Assembly (NCBI RefSeq): GCF_020622065.1
Contig: NZ_JAHRYQ010000002.1
Location: 170,232-234,231, forward strand
DNA length: 64,000 nt
Direction of reading: 5' to 3'
Source of the DNA: Geothrix sp.
GTDB lineage: Bacteria > Acidobacteriota > Holophagae > Holophagales > Holophagaceae
A model generated the notes under the pieces. That model had not been told where the DNA came from and did no database searches. It saw nothing but the letters and a program-made list of their open reading frames with translations. Shown piece after piece: positions 16,600 to 25,122 of the stretch; positions within the stretch are counted from its first letter, which is position 1, and each line of letters starts with the position of its first letter. Both the position numbers and the translations under genes were made by a program.

Positions 16600-18704
16600 A
16601 GCCCTTTCTGGTCCCTGCCCTGATCCTCTCGGTCCTTCCGGTCAGCGCCGCCCAGCCCCCGCTGAAGATCGGCCTCGACACGCAGGCCACGGAATGGATC
16701 GTGTCGCTGGAAGGCGGAGGCCAGGTCTGCGACCGCGCCGGAACGCCCCTGCTGAAGCTGGCGCCGGACGAGAAACTGCGGATCTGGTGGGATAGCCGGG
16801 GCGCGGCCGATCCCACCAGCGAATACCGCGTCCAGGTGGGCCCGCCCCACACTGCCCAGCAGGCGGCGGCCCTCATGAAGCGCCTGAAGGACCTGGGCGA
16901 GGCCCCGGACCGCGTGAAGGTTCCCGACGCCGATACCTGGCGCGTGCTGACCGGCCACTTCAAGACTGCGCCCGAGGCTGAACCCGTGCTCCAGAAGCTT
17001 CAGGATCTGGGCTTCGACGAGCTGTGGGTGGCGACGGAATCCCGCGACACCGTGCCCCGCAAGGGCCGGGCCCTCTATGCCGTCAGCGACCGCTACGAGC
17101 GCCGGGCCCTCCCCGCGGCCGGCGTGTGGCTGAAGCCCACGGGCGAACTGACCTCACTGCAGGGCAAGGGCCGCTACCGCGGCAAGGTGGAAATCTTCCC
17201 CAATGCCCAGGGCCGACTCACCGTGGTGAACACCCTGGATCTGGAGACCTACCTGCGCGGCGTGGTGCCCAAGGAGATGGGCGCCTGGGAGTTCCCGTCC
17301 CTGGAGGCCCTCAAGGCCCAGGCCGTGGCGGCCCGCACCTATGCCGTGGCCAACCGGGGCAAGCGCATGGTGGACGGCTTCGACATGGGCGACACCGTGG
17401 CCGATCAGGTCTACGGCGGTCGTGACGGCGAACAGTCGCTCACGGACCGCGCCATCCAGGAGACCGAGGGACTCTTCGCGACCTACGGCGGCAAGCCCAT
17501 CCAGGCCCTGTTCATGGCCAACTGCGGCGGTCACACCGTGGATGTGGCCCATGTCTTCGGCGGCGATGCCCCCTACCTCAAGGCGGCGCCCTGCTACCCA
17601 GCCAAACCCATGACCCTGCCCTACGCCTCGGGCCTGCCGGTCACCGCCGAGGCCCAGCAGCCCTGGCTCAACTGGGAGCTGCTGAGGCTGGCGGCAGGCA
17701 TCCTGCCCCCCGACTGGCTCAGCGGCGAACGGCTCGCCCGCCCCGCGCGGGCCGAGGATCTCGCGGCTCCGGTGCGGGCCCTCCAGCAGCGCCTCGCCCT
17801 TGATCCGGAGCCCCTGGCCCGGGACGGGAACCTGCTCCTCGCCCTGGCCCAGGCCCTCGGCTTCCACCGGGTGGTGGACGGCCAGGAGCGGCCCCAGGAT
17901 GCCGCCTACTTCCTGCCGGGGAACCTGCCCGCCGGGGATCGCCTCCTGGCCACCTTCCTCACGCGCCGCGGCATCGTCCCCGCCGCGGCCTGGGCCACCC
18001 AGGCTCCCCCCACCCTGCGGCAGGCCCTGGTGACCCTGGGGCGCCTGTGGCAGGACCTCGACCCCCTCACCCCGGGGGAAGGCTCGCTGCTGATGGACCG
18101 CCAGGTGCGCCGCAAGCGGGGGGGCCCCGAGCCCCTGTCCCTGTCGCCCCGGCTCCTCCTCGCGGAGGAGAGTCCGGATGGCGCTCTGCGGCTGGTGGAG
18201 AAGGCCGACATCCAGGTGGGCGACCGCCTGAAGTGGATCCCCGGCGAGGACGGCTCGGCCGCGGTGCTGGTGCGCCGCCTGGATCCCGACGGCGCCGCCT
18301 GGGACCGCTACAACCCCACCGCCCACTGGCGGGTGGACTATGCGGAGGCCGACCTGCTGGCGCTGGTCCGCAAGCGCATCAAGGTCTCCGGCATCCGCGA
18401 GCTGCGGGCTCAGCACAACGACCAGGGCCGCGTGCTGGACCTGACCCTCGTCGATAGCCAGGGGGCACCCCATCGTGTGCGCGGCATGCACATCCGGGGG
18501 CTGCTGGGGCTCAAGGACAATGTCTTCCGATTCCTCACCGTGGGCCAGGGTGCCCAGCGCCATTGGATCTTCTACGGCCGCGGCTGGGGTCACGGCGTGG
18601 GCATGTGCCAGACCGGCGCCTACGGCATGGCCCTTGAGGGGGCTTCGTTCCAACAGATCCTGACGCACTACTACCCGGGCACCGAGCTCCGCCGGGTGGA
18701 TTGA
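16596..18704 (+). CDS. SpoIID/LytB-domain secreted protein with SPOR-like region and large insertion
   Basis: A ~702-residue exported peptidoglycan-active protein. Signal peptide KPFLVPALILSVLPVSAAQ. Residues about 70-150 have two SPOR-like halves (YRVQVGPPHTAQQAAALMKRL, RVLTGHFKTAPEAEPVLQKL) that may bind denuded glycan. The SpoIID first half follows (DLETYLRGVVPKEM, EALKAQAVAARTYAVA, QVYGG, ANCGGHT). After about 200 residues without recognised motifs comes the second half GRGWGHGVGMCQTGAYGMA with HYYPGTEL. In B. subtilis SpoIID is a lytic transglycosylase; in diderms such proteins are thought to act in wall turnover. ATG 16596 makes an ATGA overlap with the previous stop; ATG 16587 is an alternative. 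Third gene of a coupled trio. Confidence 0.85.
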   Translation: MKPFLVPALILSVLPVSAAQPPLKIGLDTQATEWIVSLEGGGQVCDRAGTPLLKLAPDEKLRIWWDSRGAADPTSEYRVQVGPPHTAQQAAALMKRLKDLGEAPDRVKVPDADTWRVLTGHFKTAPEAEPVLQKLQDLGFDELWVATESRDTVPRKGRALYAVSDRYERRALPAAGVWLKPTGELTSLQGKGRYRGKVEIFPNAQGRLTVVNTLDLETYLRGVVPKEMGAWEFPSLEALKAQAVAARTYAVANRGKRMVDGFDMGDTVADQVYGGRDGEQSLTDRAIQETEGLFATYGGKPIQALFMANCGGHTVDVAHVFGGDAPYLKAAPCYPAKPMTLPYASGLPVTAEAQQPWLNWELLRLAAGILPPDWLSGERLARPARAEDLAAPVRALQQRLALDPEPLARDGNLLLALAQALGFHRVVDGQERPQDAAYFLPGNLPAGDRLLATFLTRRGIVPAAAWATQAPPTLRQALVTLGRLWQDLDPLTPGEGSLLMDRQVRRKRGGPEPLSLSPRLLLAEESPDGALRLVEKADIQVGDRLKWIPGEDGSAAVLVRRLDPDGAAWDRYNPTAHWRVDYAEADLLALVRKRIKVSGIRELRAQHNDQGRVLDLTLVDSQGAPHRVRGMHIRGLLGLKDNVFRFLTVGQGAQRHWIFYGRGWGHGVGMCQTGAYGMALEGASFQQILTHYYPGTELRRVD

Positions 18705-18781
18705 TTTCCCACCCGTAAATCCCATTCGGGCATTGACGGGGTTGGGGATCGGCCCCAGCCTTCCCTCCCCGGGAGGTGGGC

Positions 18782-19738
18782 ATGTCTCTGGATGCGTGGG
18801 TCCTCGGAGCGCCGCTGAAGGTCCTGCGCCGGGAGGATCATCCGTATCACGAGACCACCCTGGCGACCCTGGGCCGCCATGAGCTGGGGCTCTGCCGCCG
18901 CCAGACCGCCTCCGCGCAGCCCGGCTGCGAGATCTTCCTGGATGGGCGGTCGATCTTCCTGCCGGGCGCCCCCGCCCCGGACCGGGCCTGGTTCGACCTT
19001 TGCCGGGAGCTGGGCTACGAGCCGGCCCACCACTGGGACTGGGATCCGGCCCTGATCCTCTTCCATCAAGTGGTTCCCGCCCTCGCCGCGGACTGGCACG
19101 AACCGCCCCTCGACCTGGATGCCCTGGGGCTTCCGGTGGGCGTCCTCAGCCTCGCCGGCCTGCGCCAGACCTTCGCAGAGGCTGTGGCCGACCTGCGACG
19201 GCAGAGCCTCGGACCCGTGGGCGCCAAGGTGGCCGAAACCTTCGAGTGGCTGCCCCTCCGGGCCGTGGTCTTCCACGACGACGCCCAGCTGCCCCTGGAT
19301 TTCGAAGGCATCGGTCCCACCGGCCGGGCCTCCCTCTGGCTCGGCATCCACCGCGAGCGGGCCGTGGTGCTGGAAGGGCCGGCCCCTTCCCGTTACCCCG
19401 CCCGGCACTGGGTTCCCGAAGGTCTGGGAGAAAGGCCCAAGGCCGAAGCCTTCCTGCTGGCCGCCGGCCTGGATCCGGAGCCGCCCAAGGGCTTCGAGCC
19501 CGCCTTCGAGGCGGCCCTCCACCACCTCTGCCACCAGTTGGAGGGCCCCCTGGACGCCTATCGGCGCACCTACCCCGTGGGCATCCCCTGGCACCGGGAT
19601 CCCCGCGAGCGGCTGCTCGGCCGCACCATCGTAGATGTGCGCCCCGGCGACCCCACCCTGCTCGTGCTGGATGACGGCACGGAGGTGGCGCTGGAGTCGG
19701 CGTCCGCCATCCCCGCCTGGGAGCACGGCGGGATCTGA
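18782..19738 (+). CDS. Conserved-looking protein of unknown function
   Basis: A 318-residue protein without signal peptide or membrane helix. It begins SLDAWVLGAPLKVLRREDHPYHETTLATLGRHELGLCRRQ and is rich in Trp, His, Leu and Pro. Two regions look folded: a strand-rich part with DGRSIFLPGAPAPDRAWFDL, and a C-terminal part with LLGRTIVDVRPGDPTLLVLDDGTEVAL, a small barrel-like hairpin. ATG 18782 follows GGGAGG by six bases, so it is preferred over GTG 18776. It converges on the formate dehydrogenase gene with four bases between stops. I recognise no family. Confidence 0.7.
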   Translation: MSLDAWVLGAPLKVLRREDHPYHETTLATLGRHELGLCRRQTASAQPGCEIFLDGRSIFLPGAPAPDRAWFDLCRELGYEPAHHWDWDPALILFHQVVPALAADWHEPPLDLDALGLPVGVLSLAGLRQTFAEAVADLRRQSLGPVGAKVAETFEWLPLRAVVFHDDAQLPLDFEGIGPTGRASLWLGIHRERAVVLEGPAPSRYPARHWVPEGLGERPKAEAFLLAAGLDPEPPKGFEPAFEAALHHLCHQLEGPLDAYRRTYPVGIPWHRDPRERLLGRTIVDVRPGDPTLLVLDDGTEVALESASAIPAWEHGGI

Positions 19739-19742
19739 GGGC

Positions 19743-22418
19743 TCACCTTTTCTGGAGCCGCACGGCCGTCACCTTGTATTCGGGCGTGCCGGTGACGGCA
19801 TCCCGGCCTAGCCCGGTGGCGCGGTTCACGAAAGCGGCCGCGGCATGGAAGGTGGCGAAGGGTTCCCCCGGCCGGACCCGATCCGTGGGATGGGCCCGGA
19901 GGATGAAAGCCCCATGCCGGCTTTCCACGCGGACCGGATCCCCCTCGGTGAGCGCCAGGCCCTCGGCATCGGCGGGATGGATCTCGAGCCGGTCATCCGC
20001 CGCCAGCTCCCCGAGGCGGGTCCGGTGGGTCATGGTGGCGGCGTTGAAGTGGAAGAGGCTCCTCCCCGTGTTCAGCAGGAAGGGGTACTCGTCATCCGGC
20101 GACTCCAGGCTGGGCCGCCAGGCGAGGGGCCGGAAGCGGGCCCGCTCCCCTCGCGGAAACCCCTCTGCATGCAGCACGGCGGTGCCGGGGTGGCCCTCGG
20201 TGGGACAGGGCCACTGGAGCCCGCCTTCCCGATCCAGGCGGGCGTGGCTGATCCCGGCGATGGCGGGCCAGGTGCGCCGGGCCTCATCCCACACCGCCGC
20301 GGCGTCGGAAAAACGGAAGTGCGACCCGGCGCCCAGCCGTTCCGCCAGCTGGCTGAGGATCGCCCCGTCGGTGCGGCTGCCGCCCCTCGGCGGCACCACC
20401 TGCCGCACGCGTTGGACCCGGCGCTCGCCGTTCATGTAGGTGCCCTCCTTCTCGAAGGGGCTGGCCGCCGGCAGGAAGACCGTACCGAAGGCCCGGGCCG
20501 TTTCCGTGAGGAAGAGGTCCACCACGATGAGGGCCTCCAGTCCGTTCAGATTCTCGGCGGTTTCCAGCGCATTGGGATGGCTCAGCAGGGGATCGTAGCC
20601 GATCACCAGCAGCGCCTTCATCCGGCCCTCGCCGGCGGCGTCGATCATCTCCAGGGCATTCAGACCGGGCCCCTGCGGCGGCTCCGCGCCCCAGACCTGC
20701 GCGTGGATCTCCCGGGCCTCGGCCAGCTTCTGATAGCCCGTGAGCCGGGAGGGCTCGCACCCCATCTGGGCGCTGCCCTGGACATTGTTCTGCCCGCGCA
20801 GGGGATTCACGCCGCCTCCCGGAAGGCCCACATTCCCCGTGAGGAGGGCCAGGTGGGCCAGGGCCGTCACGCCATCCGTCCCCTGACGGTGTTCGGTGAG
20901 ACCCAGGCCGTGGAAGGCCATGGCGGGGCGCAGGGTGGCGTAGAGGCGGGCCGCCCGGCGGATGCCGTCGGCCGCGATGCCGCAGAGATCCGCGGCCCGT
21001 TCCGGCGTCCAGGCCTGAACGGAGGCCGCGAAGGCTTCGACCCCTTCCGTGCGGGCCGCGAGGAAGTCTCCGTCCGCCAGCCCCTCGCCGAGGATCACCT
21101 GGGCCATCGCCTGGAGCAGGGGCAGGTTCGTGCCGGGCCGCGGGGCCAGGTGCACCGTGGCCAGCTCCGCCAGCTCGGTGCGCCGCGGATCCACCACGAT
21201 GAGCGGCACCCCCGCCCGGGCCCGCTGGCGGATGCGGGCCCCCACGATGGGGTGGTTCTCCGTGGGATTGGCGCCCACCACCATCAGCAGCCCTGCCCGC
21301 TCGATGTCGGCATAGCCGTTGGTGGCCGCGCCGGTGCCAAAGGTCGACCCCAGGCCCGCGGCGCTGGGAGCGTGGCAGACCCGGGCGCAGCAGTCGACAT
21401 TGGGGGTGCCCAGCGCCAGCCGGGCGAATTTCTGGGCCAGGTAGTTCTCTTCGTTGGTGGCCCGGCTGGAGGCCAGCACACCCACGGTGCCCGGCCCTCC
21501 GGCGTTCAGTGCCTGCTGGAGCTCGGCGGCGGCGGCGGTCAGTGCCTCCTCCCAGGTCGCGGTTTCCCAGGCGCCGTTCCGCCGGATCATCGGCTCGGTG
21601 ATCCGGTCCGGAGCCTCGTTGAAGCCGAAGCCGTAGCGGCCCTTCGCGCAGAGATGTCCCCGGCTCACCGGAGAGGACAGTACGGGCCTGGCCTCCGTGA
21701 TGCGCCCGCCCTTCACGCCCATGTCCATCTCGCAGCCGGTTCCGCAGTAGGGGCAGACGGTGCGGACCCAGTGGTCCGGAAGGCCCTCCGCCAGGCGCGC
21801 CCCATCCTCGATGGCGCCGGTGGGGCAGGTGTCGGCGCAGGCCCCGCAGCTCACGCAGGCGGTTCCCATCAGGCCAGCCGCGCCTCCGGGCGACACGCCC
21901 AGGTCGGCTCCACGGCCCATGAAAGTCCAGATGTCCTGGCCTTGGAGTTCAGCGCAGATCCGCACGCAGCGCCCACAGGCCACGCACCAGGACAGGTCCA
22001 CATCCAGGTAGGGGTGATCGGGCTGCTTCCGGTCCACCCGCCGCTTCCCCAAGGGGACCACACCATAGGCCTCCAGGAGTTTCTGGAAGGGTTTCCCGGC
22101 CATGCGGGCCGGATCTTCCGCCGGAAGGTCCGCGGCCAGCCGTTCCAGCATGGTGCGGCGAAAGGCTTCGAGGGCGGGGGTGTGCGTGGCCACCACCATC
22201 CCGTCTTCCACGGGAGTCGCGCAGGCGCAGGGAGGACGCTCCCGGCCTGCCACTTCGACTTCGCACAGCCGGCAGCTGGAGGCCGGTTTCAGGCGTGGCT
22301 CCGAACAGAGGGTGGGGATCTCGATGCCGTTCTGCCGGCAGGCCTCCAGCAGCATGGTCCCCGCGGCCGCCGCGACATCGCGGCCGTTCACCCGCAGGCG
22401 GATGAGGGCACCGGGCAT
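19743..22418 (-). CDS. Formate dehydrogenase alpha subunit, cysteine type (molybdopterin oxidoreductase)
   Basis: An 891-residue soluble protein for formate oxidation to CO2. Order: N-terminal [2Fe-2S] domain (LCSEPRLKPASSCRLCEVEV), two [4Fe-4S] ferredoxin motifs (CVACGRCVRIC; CVSCGACADTCPTGA), the catalytic-domain cluster (VCPYCGTGCEMDMG ... GHLCAKGRYG), the bis-MGD binding core, and the C-terminal molybdopterin dinucleotide-binding barrel (LLNTGRSLFHFN, GTPEYKVTAV). The metal ligand is Cys348 in CCARVCHAPS, where E. coli FdhF has selenocysteine. No signal peptide. No diaphorase, membrane or fdhD/fdhE partner gene is adjacent, so its electron acceptor must be encoded elsewhere. An AGGAG site lies eight bases before the ATG. 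Confidence 0.92.
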   Translation of the reverse strand: MPGALIRLRVNGRDVAAAAGTMLLEACRQNGIEIPTLCSEPRLKPASSCRLCEVEVAGRERPPCACATPVEDGMVVATHTPALEAFRRTMLERLAADLPAEDPARMAGKPFQKLLEAYGVVPLGKRRVDRKQPDHPYLDVDLSWCVACGRCVRICAELQGQDIWTFMGRGADLGVSPGGAAGLMGTACVSCGACADTCPTGAIEDGARLAEGLPDHWVRTVCPYCGTGCEMDMGVKGGRITEARPVLSSPVSRGHLCAKGRYGFGFNEAPDRITEPMIRRNGAWETATWEEALTAAAAELQQALNAGGPGTVGVLASSRATNEENYLAQKFARLALGTPNVDCCARVCHAPSAAGLGSTFGTGAATNGYADIERAGLLMVVGANPTENHPIVGARIRQRARAGVPLIVVDPRRTELAELATVHLAPRPGTNLPLLQAMAQVILGEGLADGDFLAARTEGVEAFAASVQAWTPERAADLCGIAADGIRRAARLYATLRPAMAFHGLGLTEHRQGTDGVTALAHLALLTGNVGLPGGGVNPLRGQNNVQGSAQMGCEPSRLTGYQKLAEAREIHAQVWGAEPPQGPGLNALEMIDAAGEGRMKALLVIGYDPLLSHPNALETAENLNGLEALIVVDLFLTETARAFGTVFLPAASPFEKEGTYMNGERRVQRVRQVVPPRGGSRTDGAILSQLAERLGAGSHFRFSDAAAVWDEARRTWPAIAGISHARLDREGGLQWPCPTEGHPGTAVLHAEGFPRGERARFRPLAWRPSLESPDDEYPFLLNTGRSLFHFNAATMTHRTRLGELAADDRLEIHPADAEGLALTEGDPVRVESRHGAFILRAHPTDRVRPGEPFATFHAAAAFVNRATGLGRDAVTGTPEYKVTAVRLQKR

Positions 22419-22475
22419 CGAGCTGTCTCCTGGGCAGGGGTGGTGCCAAGCAGTATGCGCCGCCGCCCCGGGACT

Positions 22476-22907
22476 TCAAGCCTCGCCGAGCTGCACCCAG
22501 CTCACCCCGAAATGATCGAGGATCGCCTGCCGTTCCGCGCGTTCCTGCTCGGCGATGCTGGCGTAGGGATGGCGGTAGAGCACCCGTCGGACGCCCCGCC
22601 GCACCAAGGCACGGCAGCAGGTGAGGCAGGGTTCGTGGGTCACATAGGCCGTGGCCACGGGACCGTCGCAGAAGCCCAGGGCGTTCTCCTCAGCGTGGCT
22701 CGTGTGCAGGCAGCGCTGACCCGGCTGACAGGTCTCCGGCGTGCAGTGGGCCATGCCCGGAAGCGCCCCATTGAAGCCCGCGGCGGCGATGCCCCCATCC
22801 CCCCGCAGGAGCACCGCTCCGACCTTCAGGCGGCAGCAGGTTCCCAGGCGGCTGAGTTCCAGCGCCATGTTCATGAAGACTTCGTCCTTGAGTTGGGAGC
22901 GCGTCAT
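22476..22907 (-). CDS. comEB: Deoxycytidylate (dCMP) deaminase, ComEB type
   Basis: A 143-residue cytosolic zinc enzyme converting dCMP to dUMP for dTTP synthesis. The zinc/catalytic motifs are SHAEENAL (HAE) and EPCLTCCRAL (PCxxC). CTPETCQPGQRCLHTSHAE is the typical extra Cys-rich loop of ComEB-like dCMP deaminases. ATG 22907 (MTRSQLKDEVFM) has GAGG six bases upstream and matches the usual start; longer in-frame starts at 22931, 22934 and 22973 add an unconserved Arg-rich leader. It lies 57 bases upstream of the formate dehydrogenase start on the same strand. Confidence 0.9.
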   Translation of the reverse strand: MTRSQLKDEVFMNMALELSRLGTCCRLKVGAVLLRGDGGIAAAGFNGALPGMAHCTPETCQPGQRCLHTSHAEENALGFCDGPVATAYVTHEPCLTCCRALVRRGVRRVLYRHPYASIAEQERAERQAILDHFGVSWVQLGEA

Positions 22908-23077
22908 GCGGACCTCATGGGGAGGATCCATCATCGCAAGAACCGGGGGTCTCCGGGAGCGGGCCCTGGACATTCAACAGACACGCGGGTCTCCGGTCTG
23001 AGTCGTGCTTCCCGTCACAGCCTTCAATATTCAATCGAAGTCGCAAATGAGAATAATAAAATATAGGCAGGTGATAA

Positions 23078-24148
23078 ATGAGCTTCCGCGCCGCATTCCT
23101 CCTCGCCGCCACCTTGGCCTCCGGTCTCGCCCCCCTCAGAGGCCAGGCCTGGGATCCCAACCGGTCCACCCACGGGTGGGCCTTCCAGGAGGTGGACGGA
23201 TCGCTGATCTTCTTCGATCCCGCCTCCCGCGCCCTCAAGACCTGGATGAAGGAGGCCGGGCTCCTGGCGAGCCTGACGCTTACCCTGCCTGAGGTCCGGA
23301 AACCTGCCGTCAAGTCCCCGCGGGTGGCGCCCGTGGTGAAGGGCGCCACGGACTACGATGCGGCCGGGGCCCTGCTCTACGGCATCCCCACCTATCAGCG
23401 CACCCCCTCGAAATCGGCCGGGGCCAAGGCCGAAGCGTCCGCCGAGGCCCCATGCGAGGCTCAGCCCGAGCGCTGGGTGCTGGACGCCTACAATCGGATC
23501 TGGATGGTGTGCGACGGGCAGCTGGCCGTCCTCGGGAAGGACGGCCGGACCGAAACCCTGTGGCCCCTGCCCGGCCAGGTCGAGGACATGGCCCTGGGTC
23601 GCGACGGCCTCTTCCTGCTTTACCGGACCCTCAAGCCCTACCTGGAGAAGCGCGATCTGAAGAGCGGCGCGGTGCTGTGGTCCTACGGAGACCGGGTCCA
23701 GCTCAGGGAGGCCGCCGCCCAGCCCCTGCTGGTGCCCCTCAACCGCATGGCCCTGGGCGCCGACGGAACCGTGCTCCTGGCGGAAGGCGCCAGCCTGGCC
23801 TTCACCGTGCTGGATCCGGCCAGGGGGCCGAAGCAGCCCGGCCAGACCTTCTTCACCTGCCGAGAGGATCTCCCCGCCCGCGCCCTCCTGGGCCGCCAGG
23901 GGCGAGGTCCCATCCTGCCCTGGGCCGGCCGGGAGGTGGTCTTCGGGGTCTTCACGCCCGCCCAGGTGAAGTCCTGCGGCGCACCGGAGTCCCAGGGCCT
24001 CGTGCTCGCCCGCTTCGACCTCCTCAAGGGCACCCTCGACTGGCTGCCCACCCCCCTGGCCGAGGGTCATCGGCTGGTCGGCCTCCTGGATCACGAGGCT
24101 GTCTTCCTGGCCCCCGGCGGCGGGCTGGCTTACGCACCCATCCACTGA
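23078..24148 (+). CDS. Secreted beta-propeller-like protein of unknown function
   Basis: A 356-residue exported protein: signal peptide SFRAAFLLAATLASGLAPLRGQ. The mature part has a linker of Lys/Ala/Pro (about residues 65-125), then repeated short strand units with Trp and Gly-Asp turns (RIWMVCDGQLAVLGKDGR, VEDMALGRDGLFLLYR, MALGADGTVLLAEG, LVGLLDHEAVFLAPGG) suggesting a small propeller. Three or four Cys may form disulfides. The 170-base gap upstream includes an AT-rich leader (23025-23075) with TAAAAT-type boxes, and AGGTG precedes the ATG. Faces a tRNA gene. No family recognised. Confidence 0.7.
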   Translation: MSFRAAFLLAATLASGLAPLRGQAWDPNRSTHGWAFQEVDGSLIFFDPASRALKTWMKEAGLLASLTLTLPEVRKPAVKSPRVAPVVKGATDYDAAGALLYGIPTYQRTPSKSAGAKAEASAEAPCEAQPERWVLDAYNRIWMVCDGQLAVLGKDGRTETLWPLPGQVEDMALGRDGLFLLYRTLKPYLEKRDLKSGAVLWSYGDRVQLREAAAQPLLVPLNRMALGADGTVLLAEGASLAFTVLDPARGPKQPGQTFFTCREDLPARALLGRQGRGPILPWAGREVVFGVFTPAQVKSCGAPESQGLVLARFDLLKGTLDWLPTPLAEGHRLVGLLDHEAVFLAPGGGLAYAPIH

Positions 24149-24160
24149 GGCGGATGGGTG

Positions 24161-24187
24161 GACGAACGGGACGAGCGGGACGAGCGG
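24161..24187. repeat. Three copies of a 9-base tandem repeat
   Basis: GACGAACGG, GACGAGCGG, GACGAGCGG in direct succession, seven bases from the 3' end of tRNA-Arg and 12 bases after the stop of the preceding gene. Probably replication slippage in a non-coding gap. Confidence 0.7.
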
Positions 24188-24193
24188 ACGGAT

Positions 24194-24270
24194 TGGTGGC
24201 CCCGATGCGATTCGAACGCACGACCTGCTCCTTAGGAGGGAGCTGCTCTATCCAGCTGAGCTACGGGACC
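24194..24270 (-). tRNA. tRNA-Arg, anticodon CCT
   Basis: A 77-base cloverleaf on the minus strand. Acceptor arm GGTCCCG / CGGGGCC (one G-T pair); D arm GCTC / GAGC; anticodon stem GCTCC / GGAGC with loop CTCCTAA, giving anticodon CCT (reads AGG); five-base variable loop AGGTC; T arm GTGCG / CGCAT with TTCGAAT loop; discriminator A; encoded CCA. All stems pair. Confidence 0.97.
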
Positions 24271-24408
24271 CTGAGCCTCCAGTTTCGCACATCCGGGGCC
24301 GGTCCTGATCCCTCGGGGCGCCCGTCCGCCTCGCCCGTAAGGCGTGGTCTTGTTTATCCTGGGTTTCCCCCGGGAATGGGGGATCCTGGTCACCTGGTTC
24401 CGCCCCCC

Positions 24409-25122
24409 ATGCACGCCCTCTTCGACGCCCATAGCCACCTCCCCACGGCCGAAGCACTGCCTTCGGCGGAGCCGGGCCACTCGCGTCACCGGGTCGTCTG
24501 CGGCACCTGCGAAGCCGATTGGGAGGCCGTCCTCGCCCATGCCGCCTCCGACGGCCAGATCCTCCCCATGCTGGGCCTGCACCCCTGGCAGGTGGCCGAG
24601 GCCTCGCCGGACTGGGCGTCCCGGCTGGAATCCCTGCTGCGCGGCAGCCGCACCGGCGTGGGAGAATGCGGATTGGATTTTGCCCGGAAGGATGAGGATT
24701 GGGCGGCCCAGACCTCGGCCTTCCGCGTCCAGTTGCGTCTGGCGCACGCCCTCCGGCGCCCCGTGGCGATCCATGTGGTGCGGGCCTGGGGGCCCCTCCT
24801 CGACCTCCTGCGGGAAGAGGGCGTACCACCGGCCGGGGCCCTGGTCCACGCCTATGGCGGCAGTCCCGAGACCGCCGACGCCCTTCAATCCATGGGCGTG
24901 TTCCTGTCCTTCTCGGGCGCGCTTCTGAAACCGGATCGCCTGAAGGCCCGGGAATCACTGCGGGCCGTGGACGACGGCCACCTGCTCCTGGAAACCGACG
25001 GCACGGCGGATCTGGTCCGCGTGATCGAGATGGCCGCCAGCCTGCGCGGGGTGACGGCCGAAGACCTCGCCGCCCGGACCTGGGAGAATGGGCAGCGGTG
25101 TTTCAAGGAGCTGATGGCATGA
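24409..25122 (+). CDS. TatD-family metal-dependent hydrolase/DNase
   Basis: A 237-residue cytosolic TIM-barrel hydrolase. The metal ligands are seen in FDAHSHLPT (DxHxH near the start), GVGECGLDFA (Glu of GE.GLD), PVAIHVVRAWG (third His), ALVHAYGGS (fourth His) and LLLETDG (Asp). TatD enzymes are 3'-5' DNases acting in DNA repair and quality control. Slightly short (family about 255-265), mainly in the loop after the first motif. ATG 24409 has no good ribosome site; an in-frame ATG at 24376 would add eleven unconserved residues. It ends in an ATGA overlap with tcdA. Confidence 0.85.
   Translation: MHALFDAHSHLPTAEALPSAEPGHSRHRVVCGTCEADWEAVLAHAASDGQILPMLGLHPWQVAEASPDWASRLESLLRGSRTGVGECGLDFARKDEDWAAQTSAFRVQLRLAHALRRPVAIHVVRAWGPLLDLLREEGVPPAGALVHAYGGSPETADALQSMGVFLSFSGALLKPDRLKARESLRAVDDGHLLLETDGTADLVRVIEMAASLRGVTAEDLAARTWENGQRCFKELMA

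Noticed and set aside
21360..21390. Selenocysteine codon in the formate dehydrogenase
   Set aside because: The ligand position is an ordinary TGC cysteine codon; no in-frame TGA exists there.
19845..23066. A 1073-codon plus-strand open frame across the formate dehydrogenase and dCMP deaminase genes
   Set aside because: Antisense shadow produced by GC-rich codon bias; no motif, no ribosome site, and both minus-strand genes are certain.
24161..24270. tRNA-associated integration (att) site
   Set aside because: A tRNA gene and short repeats are present, but there is no integrase, no second copy of the tRNA 3' end and no foreign-looking block on either side.
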